Positions 15,889-28,283 of a DNA stretch of 64,000 nucleotides are shown piece after piece (the first letter of the stretch is position 1; each line of letters opens with the position of its first letter). A program made the position numbers and the translations under genes. The notes below the pieces were generated by a model, which saw nothing but the letters and a program-made list of their open reading frames with translations, did not search any database and was not told where the DNA came from. This DNA is from Jackrogersella multiformis (Eukaryota > Ascomycota > Sordariomycetes > Xylariales > Hypoxylaceae). The DNA is taken from NCBI GenBank assembly GCA_902806575.1, contig CADCXD010000008.1:434001-498000 (forward strand), read 5' to 3'.

Positions 15889-16040
15889 GTATTATTATAT
15901 ATTATACATTAATAAGTTAAAATAAAGGTTTTAAAATAATTATTATTCTTAAAAGTAAAAATAAAGTTAATATCTTAAAAAATAACTAATAGGTATAACG
16001 CACGGGCCATGTAATTATGGCTTTTTATAGTTATTTATTT
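15889..16040. repeat. Dispersed direct repeat, copy B
   Basis: Second copy of the repeat at 7208-7365, same orientation, 8.68 kb downstream. It is slightly less mutated: it keeps gcacgggccatg and attatggc where copy A has T or A at several positions. A few extra bases are present near its left end. Confidence 0.7.
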
Positions 16041-18894
16041 AAAATAAAACGAGTTATTAAACATTTAAAAATCTTAAAAAAATAATTAAATTATTATTAA
16101 AAACCTCGATTAACCCGATAAAAACGATAAAAATAACGACGAACCGATCGAAAACGATTACTAAATAATTAAAAAAAAAATATTAAAGTTTTTATATTAA
16201 TAAGTAAATTAAATAAATATAAAAATTATAAGGAGGTAATTTTAAAAAACGACGAGGATTTTTAATAACTTTAAGTTCGATCGAATTATTATAATTTACG
16301 AAAATGATAAAAAATTAACGCGAACGTTAAAGTTTTTTTTATTTTCATATATTTCGAAGTATAAATTTATTTTATTATTACGGATTTTTTTCATAATTAA
16401 ATTATATAACGTTATTATATTTTTAACCTTTTTACCTTAAAACTTATTTACTTAAAAATTAATTAAATTATTTCGTTAATAAAATTAACGTTATTATAAA
16501 ACTTTAATTTCGGTGAATTTCTTTTAATTAAGCTTTTAATAATAATAAAAACCCGATTAATTTAAACGTAAAAGTGTTTATATTTAACGTTTCGAAAAAA
16601 GTATTTAAAATTTTTAATCGTAAAATAATAATTATTATATATTTCGTTATATCGTTTTAAAATTAATTAATAACCGAAAAATAATTATATTTTAATATAT
16701 TTATTAATATTTAAAGATTTAAAATATTTCTTATAATTACGATAAAAGATTTTATTAAAATAATTATATATTTAAATTATTAAACTTTTTACGCGTTAAT
16801 AATTTTTTATTAATTAAAAAATATAATTACCGATCGAATCGTTTTATTAAAACTTAATATATAAAAATTAAAAATTAATTAATTTATAATTACGAGTATA
16901 TAAAAGGTAATTTAATTATAATTCAAACGATATTTAAAATTCTTTTAATTTAATTTTTTAACGAATTTAACGATTTATAATAATACCGTTAAAAAGATTT
17001 ATAATTATATATTATATTAATTATTTTTATTAATTAAAATTATTATATAATAACCGATCGGGATTTTATTACGTATTTTTCGATATATTAAAGTTATTTC
17101 GTTTTATTTTATCGTATTTTCTTAAACTTATAACGCTTTAATATTTTAAGATTTATTATTTAAAATAATTATAATAAGTTTTAATAAAAAATAAAAAATA
17201 AGGATTTAATTAACGTCGAAATTATTTATATTATTACTGTTTTTTTTATCGAAATCCCGATTATTTTTTTAATAACGAAAGTAATTTAATTATTTTTTTT
17301 TAAAAGTTAATAATTAAAATCGTTAATTATATTAACGTTTTTAAGCTTTAAATTTTTTATAAACGAAATTATAATAATAAAAGTAATAAAAAAAACCATA
17401 ATAATAAATTATAATATAATATTTTATATAAAAATATTAATAATTATAATTATTAAAATAATTAATAAATTTATTTTAAAATTAATATTTATAAGGGAAT
17501 TTATATTTTAAAAAGTAATTTACTTTATTATAATAATTAAGTTATTTATTATTTTTAAAACCGATTTAAAAACGTTAATATTAATTATAAAATTAATCGA
17601 TAAAGAAAATATATTTAACGAAAAATAAATAAAACTTTAAGAAAAAGTTAAATTTATAAAGTTAAATAAAAAAAAGAATTCTTTTTAATGAAAGTAAAAA
17701 ATTACTTATTTTATCGAGTTATTTATTAATTATTTAAATTAATAATTTAATTATAATAAAAATATTTATTTTTCCTTTTTAATAATTTAAATAAATAACG
17801 ATTATTTTTTAATTTTACTTTTTCGAACTTTTTTTTTATAATTTTATAATTTTTTTATAATTATATTATATATAATTACGTTACGTTTTATTAATATAAT
17901 TATTATTTTTATTATAACGTTAAAAAGTATAATAAATATAAGTTTAAATTAAGTTAAATTTTTAACCGATATTTACGAAAATAAATTAATTAATTTAAAG
18001 GAATTTATTATATTATAATTATCGGTAATTATTACGTGAAATATTTCTTTTTATTATTTTTTAATTAAAATAATAATAAAAACTAAAGAAAGGTATATTA
18101 ATTTCGATTAATTTCGATTAAAAAATAAATATTAATTTAAACTTAATCGAAATTTTCCTTTTTTATTATTAAAAGGATTATATAACGTTATTTTCGATCG
18201 TAATTATATAAGAATTAATAATTCGTGACTTTTTTATTAAGATTTTATTTAAGAGAAATATTTTTTAATTATTAAAGCACGTTAACGCCGGGTTATTCGG
18301 TTATATTTTACGAATAAAAATAAAAAACGAAAAGTTACGATATTTAATTTTAATATTTTATATCGATTTAAATAATTAAACGTATAAAAACGATAAAGTG
18401 TTAATATTTTATTAAGTTTTAATAATATATAATATAAACGATAAATAAATATATTTAATCGATACGTTATTTAATAATAATAATAATTAAATAATTTATA
18501 TAATTTATTAAATAATAAAAGTTTAAACAAATTATAAATTAAATAATAATTTTAACGATAATAATTTACGTTTTATTTATTTGCCGAGCTTTAAATAAAA
18601 GGACGGTTAAATTTACGGTTATTTAATAACGTTTTTTACGTATTTAATCTTTCGAAAACCGGTAATTTTAAAGGATTATTTTATTAATAAAATTCTTCGA
18701 TCGGTTTTAAAAAACTTTTTCGAAGTTATATCGACGTATATAAACGTTATTATAAGCTTATTTAATTTCGATTATATAATTCTTATAATTATTAAAAAAA
18801 ACTTTAACCGATATTTATATAAATTAATTATTTCGACGTAATAATTATTTCGAATTTTAAAAATAACGTTAATTATAATAATTATTTAATTATT

Positions 18895-19045
18895 TATAAC
18901 GTTAATTTAATTAACCTTAATTTCGTTAATTTCGATTTTATCGATTTTAATTTCGTTAATTTTAATTTAATTAATTTTAATTTTATTAACTTTAATTTTA
19001 TTAACTTAAATTTCGGTAATTTTAACTTTAATTATATTAACGATT
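18895..19045. repeat. Degenerate ~14-16-bp AT repeat
   Basis: Successive variants of taatttcgttaattt and taattttattaactt run head to tail for about 150 bp, with T/C differences between units. It resembles a RIP-mutated minisatellite or the remains of a repetitive coding segment. Confidence 0.5.
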
Positions 19046-20734
19046 TTTTTAAATTATTTATTAAAAACTTTATTAATTAAAACGAAAAAAACACGGATAT
19101 ATTAATTAAAATAACCGATTTAATCGTGAAATATTACCTTAAATCAAGTAATTATTAAATTATTAAAAAAATTAAATAATTAATTATTCTTTATATATAA
19201 AATAAAAATAATTAAAACGTTATAAGTTTTTAATTTTAACTTACGTTTTTTATCGGTTAAAAAGGATAAAAAATATAATATAAAAATAAACCGTTTCGAA
19301 ATATAATTTACTTTAAAATTATTTAATTTTATTAAAATTAAAAAGAAATTAATAATAAAAAAAACGATTAATAAACGAATTAAGTGATAATTTAATGAAA
19401 TTAAATCTTAAAAAAAACGTTATAATTTAAATTAGCTTTTTTAAATCTCGATTAAAAAGTAAAAAGGTATAAATTAAAAAAATAAAAAATAAAAAAGTTT
19501 ATACGGCGATCGTTTTTTTTTCGGTTTTTTATTTAATTTATTTTATACGTTTATTTATTAAAGATAATTAACGTAAACGCGAGAAAAATAAACCGAAATA
19601 AAAAATATAAAAGTAAATCGAATAAAATTAAACTTATAAAAAATTATTTTATAAAAATAATTAATTTATAATAAATAATTACGTGACTTTTTTATATAAA
19701 AACTTAATTTTTCGATTAGTTTTTTTTAACTTTAATCGTTAATAATTTATAATCGTTTTTTAATATTTATTTATATTAATTATATTACTTTTTTTTTAAT
19801 CGTTATTAATTTATATTTTTCGAATCGAGAAATACGTAATCGCTTAAGTTTTATAAAAACTTAAATAATTATTTTTATTTTTTAAAAACTTCTCGCTTTA
19901 ATTTAATATTTTAATAAATATATAAAAAATTTAATTATTATATATTTAAACGTTATACGTAAAGTCTTTTAATATTTAAAAAATATTTTAAATTATAAAT
20001 TAACTTATATCGGTAATTTTAATAATTTTACGAAATAAATTAATATTAATTACGCCGGTTATATATAAATTTACCGTTTAATTTTTAAATATATTTTTAA
20101 TATTAATAATAATATATTAAATTAATTTTATAAAAAATAATTGATAATATTAATATCGATTTATAAATTAAAATTTAAAAATATAATTACGAAAATTATT
20201 AAAAAAACTTAACGTTAATAAAAATAATTTAAGTATTATAATTATATAAAATAATAATTAAAAAGCTTTAATATTTATTAAGAATTTTTAATTTTACGAA
20301 CGTACGAAATATATTAAAATAAATTAACGACGAAATCGATTTTAAATACGTTAATATTTATTAATAAATTATTACTTAAAAATGTTTTTATACGTTTTAA
20401 AAACGTTTTAAAATTTATAATTATTAATATAAATAATAAAAATAAGTTATATAAAAAAGTTATATAAAAAAAATATAAAATTATTTAAAACTTTTAAAAT
20501 TTTTAAATATAAATCGAGTAATAATATTAAAAAATTAAAAAATTAAAAAATTTACGCTTTATATTTAAAAAAATATATAAATATATTTACGTATTTTTAT
20601 TAATTTTATAAAACTTAACTTTTAATATAATAAAAATAACATTTATAATTTACGTTTATTTTAATAAATAATATTTATAAAGCTTTTAAGCTACTTTATT
20701 AAGTTATAACTTTATTATTCTTACCACTTTTATT

Positions 20735-20931
20735 ACTTACTTTTATTATTTACTTACTTTCATTGCTTAGGTACTTACATTTATTATCTACTTACTTATG
20801 TACCTAAGTACTTACCTACTTACCTACCTAGGCACCTACCTACTTACTTACCGGTACCTAGGCAGCTACCTACTTATTTACCTACCTACCTACCTACCTA
20901 CTTACCTACCTACTTACATACTTACACATAA
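20735..20931. repeat. TACC/TACT tetranucleotide tract
   Basis: Interrupted runs of tacc, tact and ttac on the plus strand, purest at about 20867-20905. The tract marks the transition from the RIP-degraded block to normal DNA; CA dinucleotides become common again here. It contains two CCTAGG hexamers (20827, 20857), the core of the dispersed palindrome described elsewhere. Confidence 0.9.
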
Positions 20932-20996
20932 ACACCAACATTTACTTACCAATACTTCTACAAAAAAACTTAGGAAATTATTTTCTCTTTCTTATT

Positions 20997-21066
20997 ACAC
21001 ACATACACATACACACACACATACATACCTAACATATACACATACATATACACATACATATAACAC
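20997..21066. repeat. CA-rich microsatellite
   Basis: Interrupted (CA)n and (ATAC)n tract. Many CA dinucleotides confirm that RIP has not acted here, in contrast to the DNA a few hundred bases to the left. Confidence 0.85.
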
Positions 21067-21083
21067 CACCTACATAGCTGCAA

Positions 21084-21195
21084 ACGCGTAAATCTATAGA
21101 CGCGTAGACCTATAGACGCGTAAACCTATAGACCTGTAAACGCGTAGACCTGTAAACCTGTAAACCTGTAGACGCGTAAACCTATAAACCTATAG
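21084..21195. repeat. Octanucleotide array of two alternating unit types
   Basis: Fourteen contiguous 8-bp units fill this span. Five are ACGCGTAA or ACGCGTAG (21084, 21100, 21116, 21140, 21172); the other nine are ACCTRTAR or ATCTATAG. The order is A B A B A B B A B B B A B B. The A units each hold ACGCGT, a 6-bp palindrome identical to the yeast MluI cell-cycle box core. I do not infer a regulatory role. Confidence 0.9.
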
Positions 21196-21217
21196 CAAGG
21201 ACGGGGACGAAAAAAGG

Positions 21218-21274
21218 GGAATCATTATTAAGTCAAGGAATCATTATTAAGTTAAGGAATCACTACTAAGTTAA
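21218..21274. repeat. 19-bp tandem repeat, three copies
   Basis: Three adjacent copies of ggaatcattattaagttaa, differing from one another at a few C/T positions. This is the last of the tandem arrays bordering the AT-rich block. Confidence 0.85.
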
Positions 21275-22376
21275 AAATCTTTCTACCTATTTAAAGCGTT
21301 GCGATGCATGTAATAATTCCTCGATATTTAGAATCATTCTTAAAAGTAGTATGTTCCCATTACGGTACAAGGAGCCAGGGGTTAATAGTTTTCTACTATT
21401 CTTTACTTACTCTGTACACAGCCAAAACCTAAGGCCCTCCTATATTACCTGACATACAGATGCTATGTAGTTACGCCGCTTTGCTAAGGGGGTTTACTCC
21501 CTTTCAGCTGTTCAGATCTAGTCGAGTCAATAATATCACTCGTGAGCTTACGCTATAACCGGCCAGTAAGTGACATAGCCTCCTAGTCTACGATCAAGTA
21601 ATATCCTCATATACATACTTTAGTTCCTCTAAAACACATAAAAATGCGAACAGCAGAGAGGAAAAACGCCGAGAGGACAAGGGAAGGATAGTTAAAGAGG
21701 TAGTTAATAGTCAACGCGTATATGCCCTAATCCCCTAACCACCTGGCAACTACCTAGGTACTATAGTGTACACGGCCTCCGTATTTCTCCCGTGCCGGAC
21801 CAACTCAACTAACACAATGAACCATACCTTAGGTAGCTATCGTATAGCATAACCCCTCACACTTCCAAGGTCAATCAATGTCAATGCACGCACACTCGCA
21901 ACCAATCTGTTCAGACAGCCACCTCCTATTAAATCCATAGCACCTCTTCACCCTTCCTCTCTCTCTCTCTCCCCCTTATATAATCCACCTCGTTCTCCGC
22001 GCCGCAATGCTGTGATATGCAGTAAACACCCTTGCTATGCAGTAATATTTCCTTTCATCTGGCTTTTGTTTTTTGTCTCTTTTCCCGTCCGAAGATGCAG
22101 GGTATCCGTCCGTAATGTCGACGCGTGTGTATGTATGTACAACGTAGTTTACTCCTAAGAGTGGTGGTAACAGTAGCGGCAGCGAAAACAAAAACGAAAA
22201 CGAAAACGAGGAAAATGCGCACTCCTCCTGTCGGCTTGGTACAATATATACAAACCCCTAGGCTTCCAACATACTTAAGTGGGCTCTCAACATAAGCTCT
22301 GAGGAAATAACAAGGACCTTCTCGGCAGCTGCTAGATCCCCAGCTCCATCGCAGACAAAGAAGCAGGTCCATCCCA
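21275..22376. other. Non-coding 3' flank of the NLR gene
   Basis: No ORF here resembles a protein. Base composition is normal. It includes one TACCTAGGTA palindrome (21751-21760), a CT-rich run at about 21955-21975, and an AAAACG-type hexamer run at about 22182-22206. It probably holds the 3' UTR of the minus-strand gene that ends at 22377. Confidence 0.6.
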
Positions 22377-25300
22377 CTAACCACTTCCACTTCGGCTCCC
22401 GCTTCCACTCGCGCTTGCACTCGCACTTCCGTTCCTGCCCTTCTTGCTAAGCCGGTGGGGACTAAACCTCGCCATCCTCGAGGGCGGGCTCGCGGAGGAA
22501 ATCGGACTACCATTCGCATCGCCGGCATGGACCTCACTAGGTACCGGTACCGGTACACCCGACGCGGCAGGGCCCTCGCCCTCCAGCGGCGGACTCCCAA
22601 ACTCGACGACCCGGCCGTCCGCAAGCCTAATGCCGCCCGACCCCGAGCGAGCCATGTTCTCCGCCGCCGCACCTACACCTACACCCACGCCCTCCAACTC
22701 GGGACTCAAATCCGGCCTCGCGCCCCCAGCACCAGCGATACTAGCAGAACCGAAATGGCCCAGCCTGGCGCTCGCAGACCGACGCCTGCGGCCGTCGCTA
22801 TCGCGCCTCTTAGGCCGGAAGCGCGCCAGCAGGCTCGAGTGTGAGTTCGGGAACGCGACGCCGCCGCCCGACGCCGCGCGCCGGCGGCCACGGGCCGTTT
22901 GCTCGGTGTACAGCGAGTAGCTGGTGACGAGGGGCTCTAGGTCGATGCCGAGCCCGAGCCCGTGCAGGCGGGGGCTGGGCTCGGTCTCGACGAGGCTGGG
23001 GCGGCGCGAGCGCGGGCGCTGCATGATTTGCGAGCCGGGGGACTCGCTGTAGGTTGCGGCTGCGGCTGCTGCTGATGGTGTTAGGGGGGAGGCTGGGTGG
23101 CGCGGCAGCGAGGACGAGTGCGAGGAGTGCGACAGGTTCGACCCAAAGCTGTGGCTGGACTGGTGGCTGGGGTCGCGCGACATGGGCTGGCTGGTGTAGC
23201 CCTGCGGGTGCAGGTTTGGAGATGCGGACGACGCCACCCAGGGCGGCGGGTGCGGGTGCGGATCTGATGCCAGGAAGCCTTCGGGAGGCGCGTGCGGGTA
23301 GGGAAGGTTGGCGTACGGGCGCATGGAGGGCAGCGAGTGCGCCAGAGGCGCGTACTCGTCGCTTTCGAGGATGGATTGCTGCGAGAGACGGGCGTATGAG
23401 TCCCAGTGGTGCGAGCCGGGGGGAGGCAGCACGCGCAGGCTACTGCTAGAGTTGATTTCGATGGGGATTGGGGGCGGCGGGAAGGGACCCGTGGGATGTG
23501 CCGGGCTGGATTGGGTCGACCTTGGTAGGGCTGTGGATGATGGCCTTGAAGCGCGCCCGGAAGGCGAGTTCGACGGCGACCGTGAAGGTACACCTGAGGG
23601 TGGGCGCGAAGGCGGTTTGGGCACGCGCTCGGTCTTGTCGGCTTCTGGAAGCGACGGCTGCTGCGTCGCCGGCGGGCTTGGCGACGGCGGCGACGTGGTA
23701 GTCAGCGGGGCCGCGGAGAGGGGGCTGGAGACTTTGACGGGAACAAGGCCTTCGAGAGATACAGAATGGTCGTTCTCTCTACGCTTCAGGATTGTCAACG
23801 CGGCAGAATCCGGTGATGGTGCAGGGCTGGAGAACGTGGCGGAAATGGGATAGTCGTCATCAACGGCAGCCTCAGCCTTAGCATCAGCGTATGATGGTCT
23901 TCCGGCTATCAGTCTCGGACGTATGGTTAAGCTGCTGTCGCTCATGAAGTCGATGTTGCTCTCGACACTTCTCGGTAGTAAGGAAGGTGATCCTCTGTTG
24001 ATCCGGTCTAGGGTTAACTGCGCTTTGGTGGCTTCCGACGACATGCTATCGGTAGAAGAGCGCGGCCTTGTGATTTGCTGCTGAAGTGCCGTTGGGTGGA
24101 TGATGCCCCTTGCCGTCTCACGGCTGATGCTGACGCGCGGGTCGCTCAGTATCTGAGAAGCGGCTCTCCAAGAACCAGCACGATCACGGTAACGTCGCTC
24201 GGCATGCCGCTTGATAGTTCGGTGATTAGGTCCGAAGACCTTGCGAGTAATTTCGTCATCATCCGGCATAGACATCGATTCGAAAACTTCCGTCGGCGCC
24301 GGCTGCGGCGTAACTGTTCTCGAATAGTCCACATCATCGTGGGGCCCACCGTGCGTGAAAGTAACATGCCAATGGTAAGGGTTGTGATCAGTTGGACTAT
24401 ATATTGCCGGGGATTCTAATGGCGAGCTTTCATCGTATAACATGTACTGTTCAGCTATACTGCTGTTGCTCGGGGGTGTTTCCGAGTCGACCTCGGACAG
24501 ACTGTTCGTGCGTTCAAAAACAGATATGATTACTGCCTCAGAACCTTGGTCAGACGCTTCCGTGATTCGCTTGGTGAGTTGGTCGATTCGCTTATCGATC
24601 GTACCTAGACGCGACTCGACCAAATGCCGGCACTCAGTTAGTTCGGGATATCGTCTTTCGAACCGGCTGATATGAGCCAGCAACCGTTCGCCGTGGATCA
24701 GGAGTCTTCGGAAATCCTCAGGCACGCCTGTCTGGGGGTCTTCATCGACTCGACGATCGCTCGCATCGAACGCTTTGCAAAAGATGCAGATCGCCCTCTC
24801 CAACCAGAACGAAGCTTGCCTCTCGTCGGCGAGGACATCGACGAAAAACGCTTGGACGATCCCGTGAACCCTGAGTATATCCAGGCTGTCCTGGCCCATG
24901 TCGACACTGCGCGTACTACGCGAACTAGCCGACGAGGCTTCGTTGTTCTCGTTCCTCTCGACGAGAGCGAAGGCGATGAGTATCTTAAACGTATTATTTA
25001 ACGAGGACCTCCGAGTTTCTGCATCGGCAGATTTAACGGGAGTTCTCTTGTCCAACGCTTTCGCGCCTATTAAAATTGTCAGCCCAAAAAAATAAGAATT
25101 TTGAACCGGAGTTACTCTTGGAACTTACCCAGTACTATCATCTCCACGGGGATATGTGTGCCGAAGAAAGATAGCAAAGACATCAAGTTTAGCGCGGCGC
25201 TGGCGCCTCTGTGCTCAAGCTGCTCACGAACTGCACGATACGCTGGCAGGTTACCTACTTTCGGGCGGCTTCGGAACGACCTTAGATACTTGGCGAGCGG

Positions 25301-27499
25301 TTCTCTCGTAGCTTTTAGGTTCAGCGCCGCGACGTGGATCATGAGAGGCAGACGGTCCATCAATTCGACCAGCTCTTCGGCACGTCGCAAGTCGTCCTGC
25401 GTGTACGGTTGCTTCTTCCCCATCTCCTCGAAGAGCAGCTCTTGGGCTTCTTGCTTCGCCAGCGGGTCTAGCGCGATGACTTGGGGGTTATCAAATTGGT
25501 AGTCTTCGCCCGGCGTTCGTTCCGTCGACGTATATATTATGCTAGTGTTTCGCCCGAAAGGGATGTAGTCTTGGAGGTCTGGGAGGTCGAAGTGAATTCC
25601 GTCTAAGATAAGCAGCCAATTGTCGTTGCTGCTCAGCCATGCTTGAACTGCTTTTACCATTCCTCGGGTATCAATAAGTCCACTCTGATCCAAGGGCGCG
25701 ACGTCACTCAGGCCCACTGTCTTCGCGATGTCCCAGTAACCGTAGTCCAGTTCCTGTAATGATTTCGCCCTGATCCAAAAGATACCACCTGGGTAGTCGT
25801 ATCTGCGCTGGAAGACATATTGTCGTGCTAAGTGAGTTTTACCCCCGCCGGGCATGCTCTGAATGAGAACGGACGATGTCCCTACAGACCTTCTCTTACG
25901 ATCCATTAGCATTCTGTGGAGCAGCTTCAGTTCTTTATCCCGGCCCTTGAAATACATGTTAGGACGGAACACTGTCGGCTTGACGAATATGGGCTCTTGA
26001 GATGGGTCATGGTCAGATTTGGACTGCTGGGATGGGAAGTACTCTTCTTCCGATGGCTGGTTAGGAGTTCCCGGGCCGGTGAGGAGCGGTCTAGATTGAT
26101 GATCGATTCTCGAAGTGTCTTGAGGTGAAGATAAGGTAGTCTCATTATGCTGCGGAACTACAGATAGAAAAACAATCAGCTACGGCTCCTCGGTCATCAG
26201 CGTCTAACATGCTCTCGTGGATGATCATCGATCTCCTCTATTTCGAAAGGAAGCTGAACATCTTCAAACAATGAGTTCCCCAACGATCGATCATGAGAAC
26301 GGTCTGAGCTGTTTTCTAGGAAGGATAGTGCTGGCGACCTACTGGATCCTCGGCCTGAATGCTGGATACGCTGCGAGTCAAGCTGCTAGGTGTTAGATAT
26401 GACGTAGTTATTAAGGGCGCCCGGTTTGATGAGAGCAACATACCCATGGTTTCATTCTCTCCTCTATCTCGTGCTTCGCTCGCGCTAACTTCTCATCCTC
26501 CTCTATTCTCCATCGGGTGGCGATAACGTCCGGCGCGTCGAAGACCCAATCCCTAATGGCTGTAGCTACGGTTCTGTAGCCAGGCGCGTTCCTGCTCTCG
26601 AACTTGCACATGCCAGAGTGAGTGGCTTCGACGGCGTAGTATGTGACACCCGGCAGCTGGGGGCTAGCCGAGTGAGCGTCGACTATGAGCATCCTAGTTC
26701 CTTTCAGATCTGTCTTGTGGTTTTCATGTGCCATGAGAATCTTGAATCGTTGGTATATGTCGAGGAAATGATTATTGATGTTTTGGAGAGTTTCATTATC
26801 CCTCTTCAGCGTCTTCAAGAGCACCGATTCTGACTGGAAGAACGTCCTAGGCACTACGGCGTCCGACATTGCCTGTAACATCGTACCCCAGGCCGCTAAA
26901 TCCGAACCCATATGCGGCGTACCAAGGAAGATAAGACCATATGTCGACACATATATGGATCGATAGTCTTCATGCTGGGAGGCCCTCAGATCGTTCGAGT
27001 ATAACAGGGCGCGTTTAACCAGAATTCCACCTAAGCTGTGGCACACCCATATAATGGGGTTATGGGACGACAGTTCATCTTTTCGGTAATGGGTGAGCGA
27101 TGTCACTAAGGTCTGCGCATGCATGTATATGAAGTTATCACTCGGGTTGGATCCATGCTTCTTCGAGTATATATCGGCATTATATCCATACACGAGAACA
27201 TTCGCACGGGCTTCCCTAAGAGAGGTCGGGAGTAGGTCGGCGGGCCAGAAGACTCCATTCTTAGCCGTCCATGTTTTCTGCGGGTCGCCATTTAGGCCAT
27301 GAACAAGCACGATATCGACCTTGGCATCGGGATGGGTGTAAACTGCCGTCGTCTCGTAGCGCGAGATTTGTTTGTTAATCGAGCCCTGTACATGAGACGA
27401 GTTTAGCAGACTACTCATGATCGTGGATAGGAAGGTGACTGTCCAATCCCCGATGATGTGATATATTCTCAGAAGTCGAATTAGGCGAGCGACATTCAT
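22377..27499 (-). CDS. NLR-like protein: alpha/beta hydrolase + NB-ARC + disordered C-terminal region
   Basis: This large NLR-like receptor, ~1647 aa, resembles fungal proteins annotated 'LipA and NB-ARC domain protein'. Predicted exons: 26444-27499, 26209-26385, 25129-26149, 22377-25066. All junctions keep frame; the intron 1 (GTATGT) and intron 3 (GTAAGT) donors are good, intron 2 (GTTAGA) is weaker. Exon 1 encodes a SERAC1/DUF676-like hydrolase with HGLNG at ~67-71 and nucleophile elbow CHSLGG at ~153-158 (Ser155 likely catalytic). After a polar linker, exon 3 begins NB-ARC: P-loop SMPGGGKTH at ~509-517 and Walker B WLLILDG at ~589-595. Exon 4 has a helical segment, then several hundred residues rich in S, P, R and G. 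No ankyrin, WD40 or TPR repeats were seen. Such proteins are candidates for self/non-self recognition and regulated cell death, but this role is inferred. An alternative start is Met28. The gene lies ~1.6 kb from the AT-rich block. Confidence 0.88.
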
Positions 27500-28239
27500 G
27501 ATTTATATAACAGTGCTTGGGGGAAGGGGGGGGAACAGAACGACAGGCCCACGAGGAATAGTTGAGACGAGATATTGCTATATCTCGAACACGGACACGG
27601 GCAGAGCTAGGTATCAGATGAAAAGGAAAACAGGATTCAACTTACCATGCTTACTTGTGACCAAGGCGAAACGGCTCGGATCTGTATAGTCGCCTTATAT
27701 GGTGGGTGTAAGCGGAAGGTCGGTAGCTGGAAGGGTTGCTTCTCTTATAAAGGAGGGTTCACATCTACCGCGATCGGCGTCGCGCGTGACATGAGGCGAC
27801 GGTAATAGAAGCAAGTAACAAGTACAAGTACAGGGAGGCATTTAGAGTTCCAAGGTTGGAAATGTACACAGTATATCTAAAAGAGTCATAGGAGGAAGAA
27901 AAGAGAAAAAATTTAAAAAGTTAGATTGTGAAGTAGTGGGAGTAGTCGAGGTGGTAGTCCCCAGGCCAGCCTGACCATCGACTACGAAACAATCCCCATA
28001 TAGCCGAGTAGCTCTCCATGTGCTAACTCTACATGTGCTATCAACATACCGTTGCCCTGCTTAAGGCCGGAAGGTCGGATGATTGAACGGTACAAAGCTT
28101 CAGTCAAAGTAAAGGTTTAAGGTTGGTCGAACATGTCACATCGTATAGAGAATGATGTGGAGGAAGGGTGTACAAAGTTGAAGGGAGAAAAGAGATGCGG
28201 CATCACGGGGCCCTATTCTAAAGTCGTCAGCTGCTGCTC

Positions 28240-28283
28240 GGTGTGTGTGTGTGTGTATGTGTGTATGTGTGTATGTGTGTGTG
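28240..28283. repeat. GT microsatellite
   Basis: About 44 bp of (GT)n interrupted by regularly spaced GTAT, upstream of the NLR gene. A purely simple repeat. Confidence 0.95.

Larger units (their letters stand above)
1..20734. repeat. AT-rich, RIP-degraded repeat block (no genes)
   Basis: This block is almost entirely A and T. CpA and TpG are nearly eliminated while CpG, CpT and ApG survive: the first 300 bases contain no CA or TG at all but about fifteen CG. That is the mark of RIP, which converts CpA to TpA in duplicated DNA during the sexual cycle of many Pezizomycotina. Stops are frequent in all frames and I recognise no protein domain. The few ORFs over 60 codons (for example 8826-9041, 12211-12408, 12780-12968) encode only I/N/F/Y/L/K-rich strings and are chance products. 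By inference the block is decayed transposons, probably several elements stacked or nested. Apart from the tandem arrays and one direct repeat listed separately I cannot resolve element boundaries. The block is open at the left edge of the window. Confidence 0.9.

Noticed and set aside
20798..21091. 97-codon ORF of YLPTYLPT-type repeats
   Set aside because: Direct translation of TACC and CA microsatellites.
22055..23853. Several long ORFs on both strands inside the 3' exon of the NLR gene
   Set aside because: Shadows in other frames of a GC-rich, low-complexity coding exon; Arg/Ala-rich translations without domains.
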